Positions 1 to 9,492 of a stretch of 22,444 nt of DNA are shown in pieces. Made by a program: the position numbers and the translations under genes. Every line of letters starts with the position of its first letter. Positions within the stretch are counted from its first letter, which is position 1. The notes beneath the pieces were generated by a model. It saw nothing but the letters and a program-made list of their open reading frames with translations, ran no database searches and had not been told where the DNA came from. The stretch is from the NCBI GenBank assembly GCA_964560325.1, contig CAZLLV010000511.1, positions 1-22,444 on the forward strand. Direction: 5' to 3'. The DNA comes from CAZLLV01 sp964560325. GTDB lineage: Bacteria; Acidobacteriota; Thermoanaerobaculia; Multivoradales; DATKCC01.

Positions 1-1
1 C

Positions 2-1027
2 GACGCGGAGGCGAAGGCGCTCGTGGTGGTGCTCCTCTGCCTCGCGCTGGCGACCGGCGCGGCCGAGGAGGCCGCCGGCACGGGATCGGCGACGGTCACG
101 GCCGGGATGGCCGCCGTGCCGCTCCTCGAGGGGGTGCTGCCGGCCGATTCGTTCACGCCGCTCCACCTCTGGGCCTTCGTGGTCGGCGGCGCCACCTGGC
201 TCCTCGCGAGCGTGCGCCGGGGGATCTACAGGCTGCTACGGGAGATCGACGAAGACGACGACCTGGGAGTCCAGGGCTTCCTCTCCTGGCTGGAGGACGG
301 CATCGGCTTCCTCGGCGTGCTGTTCGCGGTGGTGCTGCCGGTCGTGGCGCTGGTCGTCGCCGGCCTGACCGTCGTCACCCTGCTGCTGATCCGGCGCTGG
401 CTCGCCCACCGGGAGGACCGCTGGCGAGTCGAGTGCGGCGGCTGCGGCGCGATGATCCTGCCCTGCGCGCTCCGCTGCCCCGAGTGCCGGACGGCGGTGC
501 GCGAGCCGCGCGAGGTCGGCATCCTGGGGACGATCCGCTCGACCCCCGCGCTCGACCTCGACCGGCACCGGCTGGCGCTGCGCGCGGTGAAGCGCTGCCA
601 CGACTGCGGCGAGCGCCTGCCGGAGCGGACCCTCGCCCAGCGTTGCGCCCACTGCGGCACGCCGGCCTTCGCGTCGCCCGCGGCGCTCGATGACTACCTC
701 GCGCACCTCGAGAGCGGCCTGCCGCGCGTGCTCGGCATCCTGGCCCTGCTGGGAGCGGTGCCGGTGCTCGGCCTGGTGCCGGGGATCGTCTACTACCGCA
801 CCACGCTCATCTCCAGCCTCCGCTGCTATCTGCCGCGCACCGCCCGCTTCCAGGGCCGCTGGCTCGCCCGGATCGCCAACGTGATCCTGATCTGCTTCCA
901 GCCCGTCCCCGTCCTCGGCGCCCTCGTCCTCCCCGCCATGGCGCTGACCAACTACTGGATCTACCGGCGGTCGCTGCTGCGGCAGGGGGACGCGGAGCTG
1001 CGAGAGCAGGTGCCGGCTCCGGCCTGA
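2..1027 (+). CDS. Membrane protein with two zinc-ribbon-like cysteine clusters (5' end open at window edge)
   Basis: The reading frame is open to the left edge, so the true start may lie outside; a GTG at 23 preceded by GGAGG is the first start candidate inside. Numbering from that GTG gives 334 residues. There are hydrophobic stretches near 1-10, 48-62 and 93-123. A charged cytosolic part follows with two cysteine clusters: C138xxC141 with C152xxC155, and C192xxC195 with C208xxC211, as in paired zinc ribbons. Two or three more hydrophobic segments lie at about 234-260 and 285-312. The first half resembles the C-terminal part of DUF4126 membrane proteins, but this is a weak recognition. The gene converges on the respiratory operon with no base between the stop codons. 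The function is unknown. Confidence 0.6.
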   Translation, partial: DAEAKALVVVLLCLALATGAAEEAAGTGSATVTAGMAAVPLLEGVLPADSFTPLHLWAFVVGGATWLLASVRRGIYRLLREIDEDDDLGVQGFLSWLEDGIGFLGVLFAVVLPVVALVVAGLTVVTLLLIRRWLAHREDRWRVECGGCGAMILPCALRCPECRTAVREPREVGILGTIRSTPALDLDRHRLALRAVKRCHDCGERLPERTLAQRCAHCGTPAFASPAALDDYLAHLESGLPRVLGILALLGAVPVLGLVPGIVYYRTTLISSLRCYLPRTARFQGRWLARIANVILICFQPVPVLGALVLPAMALTNYWIYRRSLLRQGDAELREQVPAPA

Positions 1028-1444
1028 CTACATCCGATACAGCATCCAGTAGACCATCACCCCCGTCACCGACACGTACAACCAGATCGGCAGGGTCCAG
1101 CGGGCGATGGCGCGGTGGCGGGGGAACTGGCGGCGGAAGGCGCGGGTGAGGGTGATCATCGCCAGGATCGGCACCGCCGTCGCGAGCACCGTGTGCGTGA
1201 GCAGCACCGTGAAGTAGACCGTGCGGATCGGCCCCTGGCCCTGGAACGCCACCGAGCCGACCTGCGCGTGGTAGATCAGGTAAGAGATCAGGAAGAGGAT
1301 CGAGCAGCCGAAGGCGGCGAGCATCACCGCCCGGTGGGCGCGGATGCGACCGCGGCGGATCAGGACCCAGCCGACCGCCAGCAGCACCGCCGCGATCCCG
1401 TTCAGCGTCGCGTTGACCGTCGGAAGCTGCGTCGGGTCGATCAT
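1028..1444 (-). CDS. DUF420 family membrane protein, CtaM-like oxidase assembly factor
   Basis: This 138-aa protein has four hydrophobic helices and the typical DUF420 opening LPTVNATLNGIAAVLL, followed by RAHRAVMLAAFGCSILFL and histidines in the helices (YHAQVG, LLTHTVLA). DUF420 includes CtaM/YozB of Firmicutes, needed to make active heme A-type cytochrome oxidase, and such genes usually sit beside caa3 oxidase genes, as here. It is the last gene of the operon. Its ATG overlaps the TGA of the HD-domain gene (ATGA), so translation is probably coupled. The family assignment is firm; the exact step in oxidase maturation is inferred. Confidence 0.85.
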   Translation of the reverse strand: MIDPTQLPTVNATLNGIAAVLLAVGWVLIRRGRIRAHRAVMLAAFGCSILFLISYLIYHAQVGSVAFQGQGPIRTVYFTVLLTHTVLATAVPILAMITLTRAFRRQFPRHRAIARWTLPIWLYVSVTGVMVYWMLYRM

Positions 1445-2007
1445 GGCCGCTTGCCGTGCAGCCGCCGGAGCTCGTCGAACAGCTCACGCACCGGCTCGAT
1501 GCCCCCGTCGGACAGATCCGGGAAGTTCTCCTCGTTCTCCCAGAACTCCGCCAGACCGGCGGCGCCCCAGCGCTCGTAGGCGGCGACCTTCAGCATGAGC
1601 TGGAGCTTGTCGCACGCCTTGACCAGCCGCGCCTCGACCGTCTCGGCCGCCCGGTACTCGGCCAGCAGCTCGTCGGCGCGCTCGGCGAACGGACCGTGCA
1701 GCTCGCTCATCACCTCGCGCTCGGCCGCCGCCTTGGCTCCGACGGCGAAGTAGCGGTTCGCCACCCGCGGCAGGTCGCCGGTCCGCACCTCGGCGAGGTC
1801 GTGCACCAGGGCGATCTCGATCGCGCGCAGGCGGTCGAGCCCCGGAACGCGGTGGCCGAGGGTCCAGACCAGGAAGGCGACGTGCCAGGAGTGCTCGGTG
1901 ATCGACTCGGGGTCGGGGACGCCGCGCAGCAGGTACCCCATCCGGGGCACGCGGTCGAGCACCTGGAGCTCGAGCAGGGTCTCGAGCAGGGTCTCGTTCC
2001 GCCGCAA
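1441..2007 (-). CDS. HD-domain phosphohydrolase, YfbR/HDDC2-like
   Basis: The 188-aa protein starts with a TTG at 2007; no ATG or GTG lies between the ctaF stop and the family's conserved opening (LLELQVLDRVPRMGYLLRG), so TTG is the best choice. Metal-binding residues of the HD superfamily are visible: H39 in ITEHSWHVAF, H69-D70 in IALVHDLAEV, and D133 in KACDKLQLML. Relatives in this family are 5'-deoxynucleotidases or related phosphohydrolases, so a nucleotide substrate in the cytoplasm is likely but unproven. It lies 17 bases after ctaF and overlaps the DUF420 gene by 4 bases, so it is transcribed with the oxidase genes although no role in respiration is known. Confidence 0.8.
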   Translation of the reverse strand: MRRNETLLETLLELQVLDRVPRMGYLLRGVPDPESITEHSWHVAFLVWTLGHRVPGLDRLRAIEIALVHDLAEVRTGDLPRVANRYFAVGAKAAAEREVMSELHGPFAERADELLAEYRAAETVEARLVKACDKLQLMLKVAAYERWGAAGLAEFWENEENFPDLSDGGIEPVRELFDELRRLHGKRP

Positions 2008-2024
2008 GGGAGGCTCGCGTCCCG

Positions 2025-2339
2025 CTACTTCCCGGGCACACCGAGAAGGCCGCGGGTGTCGTAGTCCGCGACGGTGAAGGCGACCAGGAAGACGAGCCAG
2101 AGGATGGCGCCGACCACCACCAGGCGGGTGAGCGGCGTCGAGTGGCGCACGTGCATGAAGAACCAGACGACGAGCGCCGCCTTGGTCACCGCGATCGCCA
2201 GCGCCACCAGGTCGTTCATCACCGGCACGGCGGCCGTGGAGAGGTCGAAGTACGCGACGAAGACCGTCAGCGCCGTCCCCACCATCAGGGCGAGGAAGAC
2301 GAGGACGTAGGTCTTGACGGGTTCGACGTGGACGGACAT
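2025..2339 (-). CDS. ctaF: Cytochrome c oxidase subunit IV, prokaryotic type
   Basis: A 104-aa protein with three transmembrane segments at about 12-30, 42-62 and 72-91. The pattern VTKAALVVWFFMHVRHST is typical of the bacterial COX4 family. The subunit packs beside subunits I and III of caa3-type oxidases and is non-catalytic. A GGAG Shine-Dalgarno lies just before the ATG, and the gene follows ctaE after a 9-base gap. Size, topology and operon position all fit. Confidence 0.88.
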   Translation of the reverse strand: MSVHVEPVKTYVLVFLALMVGTALTVFVAYFDLSTAAVPVMNDLVALAIAVTKAALVVWFFMHVRHSTPLTRLVVVGAILWLVFLVAFTVADYDTRGLLGVPGK

Positions 2340-2348
2340 GGCGCTCTC

Positions 2349-2994
2349 CTACTTGACGTGGAAACCGATGAGATACAGCAGCGGAAAGAGGAAGATCCAG
2401 ACGATGTCGACGAAGTGCCAGTAGAGCCCGACCACCTCGACCGGGTTGTGGTAGTCCGCGTCGAACCTCCCCTTCCAGGCCGGGAACATGAGCCAGGTCA
2501 CCAGCCCCGCGCCGACGATCATGTGGGCCGCGTGCAGACCGGTCATGCCGAAGTAGAGATTGAAGAACATCTCGGCGTGGGCCGGGTCGGCGTCGCCGTG
2601 GAACTCGAAATTCGCGCCCGGCACCAGGTGGTGCTCGAACTTGTCGGAGTACTCGACCGCCTTGATCCCGAGGAAGCCGAGGCCGAAGACGAGCGTCAGC
2701 AGCAGGAAGAGCACGGTCGCCTTGCGACGGGCGAGCTGCGCCGAGCGCACGGCCAGCGCCATGGTGAGCGACGAGAGGATCAGGATCACCGTGTTGATGC
2801 CGCCCAGCGTGACGCTCAGCTCGTGGCTGGCGGCGGCGAAGTCCTCCGGCCAGGCGCCGCGGTAGATGATGTACGCCAGGAAGAAGCCGCCGAAGAACAT
2901 GACCTCGGTGACCAGGAAGAGCCACATCCCGAAGGACGAGGCCTCGCGCTGCTGGTCGTAGCTGTCGAAGTGATGCGCCAGCGCACCGTGACCG

Positions 2995-3005
<11 letters not shown>
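2349..3005 (-). CDS. ctaE: Cytochrome c oxidase subunit III
   Basis: A 218-aa integral membrane protein of the short bacterial form (about five helices). Family signatures include SFGMWLFLVTEVMFFGGFF, the FNLYFGMTGLHAAHMIVG segment, and the C-terminal GLYWHFVDIVWIFLFPLLY. Subunit III stabilises the proton-uptake side of subunit I and helps assemble its metal centre. The start codon lies inside the end of ctaD (11-base overlap), indicating translational coupling. Confidence 0.93.
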
Positions 3006-4646
<1,641 letters not shown>

Positions 4647-4650
<4 letters not shown>

Positions 4651-5663
4651 CGACCCGTATCTCCCGTCTGGGCGGTCTCTGCGGTCTCGGCGGCCGGGAG
4701 GGCCCCGGCCTCGCCCTCGCTCTCCCCTTCCCTACTCTGGAGCGTCTTGATGTGCTGGATGAGCTGGAGGAGCTGCTCCTCGTTCACCTGGCCCTGGTAG
4801 GTCGGCATGAGCGGCTGGTAGCCGGCCACGATCCGGGCCTGCGGGTTCAGGATCGACTCGCGCAGGTAGTCCTCGTCCGCCGTCACCGTGCCGCCGCCGG
4901 CGAGCTCGACCTCGGAGCCGTAGACCCCCGCGAGGTCCGGTCCCCGGGCGCGCGAGCCCTCGAAGTGGCAGGTGTCGCAGGCGAGGGCGGCGAACAGCTC
5001 CTCCCCGGTCGCGCCGGCCGCGGCGCCGGCGGCGCTCGTCTGGGCGAGCCAGTCCTCGTACTCGCTCTGCTCCATCACGTAGACGCTCCCGCCCATCAGC
5101 GAGTGCTCGGTGCCGCAGTACTCGGCGCAGAACAGGTGGTACTGGCCCGGGCGGGTGGCCTCGAACCAGACCGTCGTGTAGCGGCCCGGGAGCACGTCCT
5201 GCTTCACGCGGAAGGCCGGGACGTAGAAGCTGTGGATCACGTCCTCGGAGATCATCGTCAGCTTGATCGGCCGGTTGACCGGGACGTGCAGGTTGTTGAT
5301 CTCCCGCTTACCGGAGGGATGCTGGAACTTCCACATCCACTGCTTGCCGGTGGCGAAGTACTCGGTGGCGTTCGCCGGCGGCCGCGACTGCTCGAAAAAG
5401 ACCTTCGTGCCCCAGGCGAACATCACGAGCGTGATGACGAGCGGGATGACCGACCAGACGATCTCGAGGGTCATCGAGCTGTGGTCCTCGCTGCCGAACT
5501 CGCCCGAGTGCCGCCGCTGGTAGCGGATGAAGAAGTAGAAGATCGCGCCGGCGATCAGCAGCGAGAAGAAGGCGCTGATCGCGACCCAAGTCCAGAACAG
5601 TGCGTCGACCTCCCCGGCGATCGTGGAGGCACGGACCGGAAAGAGCGGTAGAGCTTCGCGCAT
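4647..5663 (-). CDS. ctaC: Cytochrome c oxidase subunit II with fused cytochrome c domain (caa3 type)
   Basis: This 338-aa subunit accepts electrons on the periplasmic side. There are two membrane helices (about 22-46 and 66-89), then a cupredoxin domain with the binuclear CuA ligands H144, C179, E181, C183, H187 and M190 (HLFCAEYCGTEHSLM). A C-terminal cytochrome c domain follows, with heme motif C229DTCH233 and probable axial Met M286 in YQPLMPTYQG. A tail rich in Glu, Ala and Thr closes the protein. The fused heme makes this a caa3 enzyme that can take electrons directly from the alternative complex III encoded upstream in the same operon. GGGGAAGG precedes the ATG, which lies 1 base after the SCO stop. 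Confidence 0.96.
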
Positions 5664-5664
5664 G

Positions 5665-6549
5665 TCAGCCTTCCCCCATGGCGATGCGGGTGGCGCCCCG
5701 GCGCCGGCTCACGAGCATGAACGCTGCGATGGCGAGGACGGTGAGCACGCCGCCCGCACGCACGATGTTGAGGATGGCCACGCTGTAGCGCCCGGTGGCC
5801 GGGTCGTAGCGCAGGCAGTAGAGCAGCACCTCGTCGACCGCCGTGCCGATCGTTCCGTCGGCAGCCTCGACGAGACCGAGCCGCACGTCACGCGGCGCGT
5901 ACTCGACCCCGTACTGGTAGCGGGTGACGGTGCCGTCCGGCGCCAGCGTCACGATGCCCGCGACGTGCGACCACTCGTCGCGCTCGGGAACGTAGGAGTA
6001 GCGGAACCCGATCGCGGCCATCACCGCCTCGACCGCGGCCGCGTCGCCGGTCAGGAAGTGAAAGCCGTCCTCGGCCCCCGGCCGGTCGTAGCGGGCGAGG
6101 AGCGGCGCCTTCGTCTCGGCCGCCATCTCCGGCGTCTCCTCCGGGTCGAACGAAACCACGATCACCTCGAAGTCGCGGCCCGCGTCGAGCTCCATCGGCG
6201 TCAGGCTGGTCATGAGCGCCGAGAGCACCATGTTGCAGAGCATCGGGCACTCGTAGTAGGCCGGCACCAGGATCGCGGGCTTGCCGTCCGCGACCTCGGC
6301 CAGGGTCACCCGGCGGCCGGACTCGTCGGTCAGCTCCACGCCCATCGGCACCCGCTCGCCGAGCTTCTGGTCGAAGCCCACGTCGCCGGCCTCCGCCGGC
6401 ACGCGGTCGCCGTCGCGCGAGACGAGCGGCTCCGGCCGCGGCGGGCCGAACTGGGCGGCGGCCGGTGCCGCGCCCGCCAGCAGGATGAAGACCGCGCCCA
6501 CCGCCGCGGCGAGCGCGGCGCCACGAGATACGACCTGTCTACTCTCCAT
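5665..6549 (-). CDS. SCO1/SenC copper chaperone with C-terminal membrane anchor
   Basis: The ATG at 6549 is chosen because AAGGA sits just upstream and a clear signal peptide follows (residues 1-32, ending APAAAQ). The 294-aa product has the thioredoxin-like SCO domain with copper ligands C101xxxC105 (YYECPMLCN) and H185 (DEWSHVAGIV). A C-terminal hydrophobic helix (about 263-281, then basic SRRRGATR) gives an additional anchor. SCO proteins load copper into the CuA site of subunit II, encoded immediately downstream. The version with a C-terminal helix is the one usually found in alternative complex III/oxidase operons. It overlaps the preceding gene by 11 bases. Confidence 0.9.
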   Translation of the reverse strand: MESRQVVSRGAALAAAVGAVFILLAGAAPAAAQFGPPRPEPLVSRDGDRVPAEAGDVGFDQKLGERVPMGVELTDESGRRVTLAEVADGKPAILVPAYYECPMLCNMVLSALMTSLTPMELDAGRDFEVIVVSFDPEETPEMAAETKAPLLARYDRPGAEDGFHFLTGDAAAVEAVMAAIGFRYSYVPERDEWSHVAGIVTLAPDGTVTRYQYGVEYAPRDVRLGLVEAADGTIGTAVDEVLLYCLRYDPATGRYSVAILNIVRAGGVLTVLAIAAFMLVSRRRGATRIAMGEG

Positions 6550-7018
6550 CGGGTCCTTCCGATTCGTCCGGCGTATCGGGGGCCGGGCGCTCCTCGCGCT
6601 CGGCCGCCGTCGGCTCGGGCTCGCCCTCCGGCGTCCCCAGGCCCTGCGCCAGCACCATCTCCATCGCCCGCTCGATCGGCACCCGCGCGTACGCACCGTC
6701 CTCGGCGACGCCGTACCCCTCGAGCATCTCGTCCTCGAGCGCCAGGAGCTGCTCGAGCTCGAGCTCCGGGGTCGCCTGGAGCGTCGGCCCCACCGGCCGC
6801 ACCGCCTGCGCCGCCTCCGGCAACGGCGACGGCGCCGGGTCGCGCCGCTCCTCGTACGAGGCGAGCCCACGAAAGAAGAACCACATGCCCACGAAGGCGA
6901 GCGCGATGATGGCCGCCAGGCCCAGGCCGGTGTAGACGATGCCGCGGACGTCGACGTCGCGGTCGAACTCCTCGTGCGTGTCGCCGCCCGGGTTCTTGAG
7001 CTTCGTCTCAGTGGTCAT
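6539..7018 (-). CDS. Small single-span membrane protein of ACIII-oxidase operons
   Basis: A 159-aa protein with one membrane helix (about 31-50) and a long Pro/Glu-rich tail. The central block LQATPELELEQLLALEDEML followed by YARVPIERAMEMVLAQGL matches a conserved motif of unnamed small proteins beside SCO genes in alternative complex III operons of many bacteria. Topology suggests a short cytosolic N-terminus and a periplasmic tail. It overlaps actF by 11 bases at its start and the SCO gene by 11 at its end. A role in assembly of the ACIII-oxidase unit is an inference from location only. Confidence 0.75.
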   Translation of the reverse strand: MTTETKLKNPGGDTHEEFDRDVDVRGIVYTGLGLAAIIALAFVGMWFFFRGLASYEERRDPAPSPLPEAAQAVRPVGPTLQATPELELEQLLALEDEMLEGYGVAEDGAYARVPIERAMEMVLAQGLGTPEGEPEPTAAEREERPAPDTPDESEGPDGE

Positions 7019-8225
7019 CGGCGAACACCTCCTCCAGGTACGGATCGCCCACCGGCAGCAGCGGCCGCTTCCGGAGCTCGCGGACGAACAGCCACACCCA
7101 CAGCCCGCCGAGCGCGATCGGCGCCAGCAGGTCGAGCACGTGGAGCGTGAAATCGCCCTTCGAGAAGGCCGGCATCACGTTCCAGTAGTAGTCCACCCAG
7201 TGCATCACCAGGAGGAGCACGGCGACCGGCACCAGCCGCTTCGTGTCCCGCTTGAGATCGCGCGACAGGAGCAGCAGGAAGGGCGCCGCGAAGTGGAGCA
7301 GCGCCAGCGAGATCGCCACGTACTGCCAGCCGCCGGTCAGCCGGTGCTCGTACCAGATCACCTCTTCCGGCAGGTTGGCGGACCAGATGATCAGGAACTG
7401 CGACAGCGAGAAGTAGGTCCAGAGCAGCGTGAAGGCGAGCATCAGCTTGCCCCAGTCGTGGAAGTGCACCTTCCGGTACACCGCCGCCATCGGCTCGCGC
7501 TTCACCAGCCAGCCGGTGACCACGATCAGGAACGCCAGCGCCGAGATGCCGTGGCCGCCCAGGAGCCACACCCCGTACATGGTCGAGAACCAGTGCGGCT
7601 CGAGCGACATGATCCAGTCGAACGAGGCGAAGCTGATGCTGAAGACGTAGAGCACCAGCCCCGGGGCGGAGACGACCTTCAGCTTCTTCGTCCAGCCGAC
7701 CGCCGGTGCCGCGTCCTGGCGCGCCGAGTACCGGTTGATGAAGTACGCGAGGCCGATCCAGATCGCGAAGTAGACGGCCGCGCGCACGATCCAGAAGGTC
7801 CCGTCCAGGTAGGGCGCCTTGTGGAGGAGGAGCGGGTCTTCCCGGACCACCTCCTCGTGGGTCCACTCGTAGAGGCTCCCGAGGCCCAGGGCCACCGGCA
7901 CGAAGAGCAGCGCGAGGGCCGGCAGCGTGCGCGACGCGGCCTCGAAGACGCGCCGGGCCGCGAGGCCCCACGCACCGCCCGAGAGGTGCTGCACCATCAC
8001 GAGCGCCAGCGAGCCGAGCGCGATGCCGAGCCAGAAGAGGTGCCCGACCAGGTAGGAGCGGAAGAATCGCTCCGGCCACAAGAAGAAGCCCACCACCAAG
8101 AGGACGGCACCGGCGACGCCCACCCCGAGGGCGAGCGTCCCGATCCGGTCGAGGGCGGCGGGAGCGGCCCAGCGGGAGGCGGTGCGGTCGACCTCCACGT
8201 GGGCGGCGTGCTGCGGTTGGCTCAT
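7008..8225 (-). CDS. actF: Alternative complex III quinone-binding membrane subunit ActF
   Basis: A 405-aa membrane protein with about ten helices, with the family stretches SYLVGHLFWLGIALGSLALV, LYEWTHEE, FASFDWIMSLEPHWFSTMYG and MHWVDYYWNVMP. ActF is the second NrfD-related quinol-handling subunit of alternative complex III in the inner membrane, companion to ActC. A GAGGAGGAG Shine-Dalgarno precedes the ATG. Only two bases separate it from the end of actE. Recognition is firm. Confidence 0.93.
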   Translation of the reverse strand: MSQPQHAAHVEVDRTASRWAAPAALDRIGTLALGVGVAGAVLLVVGFFLWPERFFRSYLVGHLFWLGIALGSLALVMVQHLSGGAWGLAARRVFEAASRTLPALALLFVPVALGLGSLYEWTHEEVVREDPLLLHKAPYLDGTFWIVRAAVYFAIWIGLAYFINRYSARQDAAPAVGWTKKLKVVSAPGLVLYVFSISFASFDWIMSLEPHWFSTMYGVWLLGGHGISALAFLIVVTGWLVKREPMAAVYRKVHFHDWGKLMLAFTLLWTYFSLSQFLIIWSANLPEEVIWYEHRLTGGWQYVAISLALLHFAAPFLLLLSRDLKRDTKRLVPVAVLLLVMHWVDYYWNVMPAFSKGDFTLHVLDLLAPIALGGLWVWLFVRELRKRPLLPVGDPYLEEVFADDH

Positions 8226-8227
8226 GG

Positions 8228-8950
8228 TCAGTGCTCCTCCTCGTGGGCACCCGCCGCGTCCGGCTCGTGGCCCCGCCGCTCGCGCGGCGCGGTCGGGTTG
8301 CCGACCGCGTCGACCGGGCCGTCGGCGCCGAAGCCCGGACCGCGCCCGGTCGGCACCGGCGGCGGCCCGCCGGCCTCGGCCCGCTGCCGCTCCTCGGCCG
8401 ACAGCTCGGCCATCGGCGCGTGCTGCGAGAGCTGGAGCGCCCGCACGTAGGCGACCACCGCCCAGCGGTCCTCGGGCGAGATCTGCGCGGCGTAGCTCGG
8501 CATCTGGCCGAAGCCGTTCGAGATCACGTCGAAGAAGTAGCCGGCGCTCTCCTGCCGGAGGCGCTCGAGGTGGAGGCTCGGCGGCTGCTTGAAGCCGCGC
8601 CGCACCACCATCCCCTGGCCGGTGCCGACGCGGTCGTGGCAGGGCGCGCAGAAGGCGTCGTACTTCACCCGGCCCGCGAGGAGCGCGCGCTCGTCGATCG
8701 GCACCGGGATGCGCGCGACCGGCCGGTCGTCCGCACCGAAGCCGGTGTAGAGCGGCTCGTCCTCGCGGAGCTGCCCCCGCGCCACCGTGCCGTCCGGGAT
8801 CGGCCGGGCGGAGGTGTCGTCCGCGAAGAAGGCGCTCGCCTCGTACGCCTCGTACTTCGGCTGGTCGTGCATGTCCTGCCGGCAGGCGCCGAGCGCCAGC
8901 GCGAGGCAGGCGGCCGCCGCCGCGGTGAGTCTCGCTCGCGTCGCCGTCAC
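8228..8950 (-). CDS. actE: Alternative complex III monoheme cytochrome c lipoprotein ActE
   Basis: The start is a GTG at 8950 that overlaps the actD stop (GTGA). The 240-aa product begins with a lipoprotein signal whose lipobox is LGAC, giving lipidated C23. The cytochrome c domain has heme motif C101APCH105 and probable axial Met M150 (FGQMPSYAAQISPEDRW). A Pro/Gly-rich tail of about 60 residues ends the protein. ActE is a periplasm-facing electron exit subunit of alternative complex III, anchored by its lipid. The tail is longer and less conserved than the heme domain. Confidence 0.92.
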   Translation of the reverse strand: MTATRARLTAAAAACLALALGACRQDMHDQPKYEAYEASAFFADDTSARPIPDGTVARGQLREDEPLYTGFGADDRPVARIPVPIDERALLAGRVKYDAFCAPCHDRVGTGQGMVVRRGFKQPPSLHLERLRQESAGYFFDVISNGFGQMPSYAAQISPEDRWAVVAYVRALQLSQHAPMAELSAEERQRAEAGGPPPVPTGRGPGFGADGPVDAVGNPTAPRERRGHEPDAAGAHEEEH

Positions 8951-9492
8951 GGCTCGACCTCCATCACCCGCACCGCCCCGGCGTCGCGCAGGAGCGACAT
9001 CGTCCCCTCCGGGTCGAACCGCTCGTCGGCCGACTCGATGGCGAGGAAGAAGCCGTCGCGCGAGGCCCGGGAGCGAAACGGCTCGGCGTTGAACACCGGG
9101 TGGTACGGCTGGGGCAGCTTGTTGAGGGCGAACATCCCGATCACGCCGCAGATCGAGGCGAGGAGGATGGTCATCTCGAAGGTGACGACGATGAACGACA
9201 CCCACGAGTTGAGCGGCCGGCCGCCGACGTTGAGCGGGTAGCTCACCGCCGACATCCAGTACTGCATCGCGTAGCCGCCGACGGCGCCGCAGATCCCCGC
9301 GATCAGGACGATCAGCGGCACCTTCGAGCGCTTCACCCCGAGGGCGTGGATCACGTCGTGGCTGGGGTAGGGCATGAAGGCGTCGGTCCGCGTGTAGCCG
9401 GCGTCGCGCACCTTCTCCGCCGCCGCGGCGAGCGCGCGCTCGCTGCCGAACTCGGCGAGCAGGCCCCACGATCCGGGCGTGCTGGGCGTCAT
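8947..9492 (-). CDS. actD: Alternative complex III subunit ActD (DUF3341)
   Basis: A 181-aa DUF3341 protein. It has the family pattern GLLAEFGSERALAAAAEKVR then YTRTDAFMPYP, two membrane helices (about 59-79 and 96-120), and the C-terminal NKLPQPYHPVFN and DGFFLAIES. ActD is a structural membrane subunit of alternative complex III without cofactors. The ATG overlaps the actC stop (ATGA), and its own stop overlaps the actE start (GTGA). Confidence 0.92.
   Translation of the reverse strand: MTPSTPGSWGLLAEFGSERALAAAAEKVRDAGYTRTDAFMPYPSHDVIHALGVKRSKVPLIVLIAGICGAVGGYAMQYWMSAVSYPLNVGGRPLNSWVSFIVVTFEMTILLASICGVIGMFALNKLPQPYHPVFNAEPFRSRASRDGFFLAIESADERFDPEGTMSLLRDAGAVRVMEVEP

Noticed and set aside
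6550..6870. Upstream extension of the SCO frame in the operon
   Set aside because: It is a shadow of the 159-aa gene; a signal peptide and Shine-Dalgarno mark the ATG at 6549.
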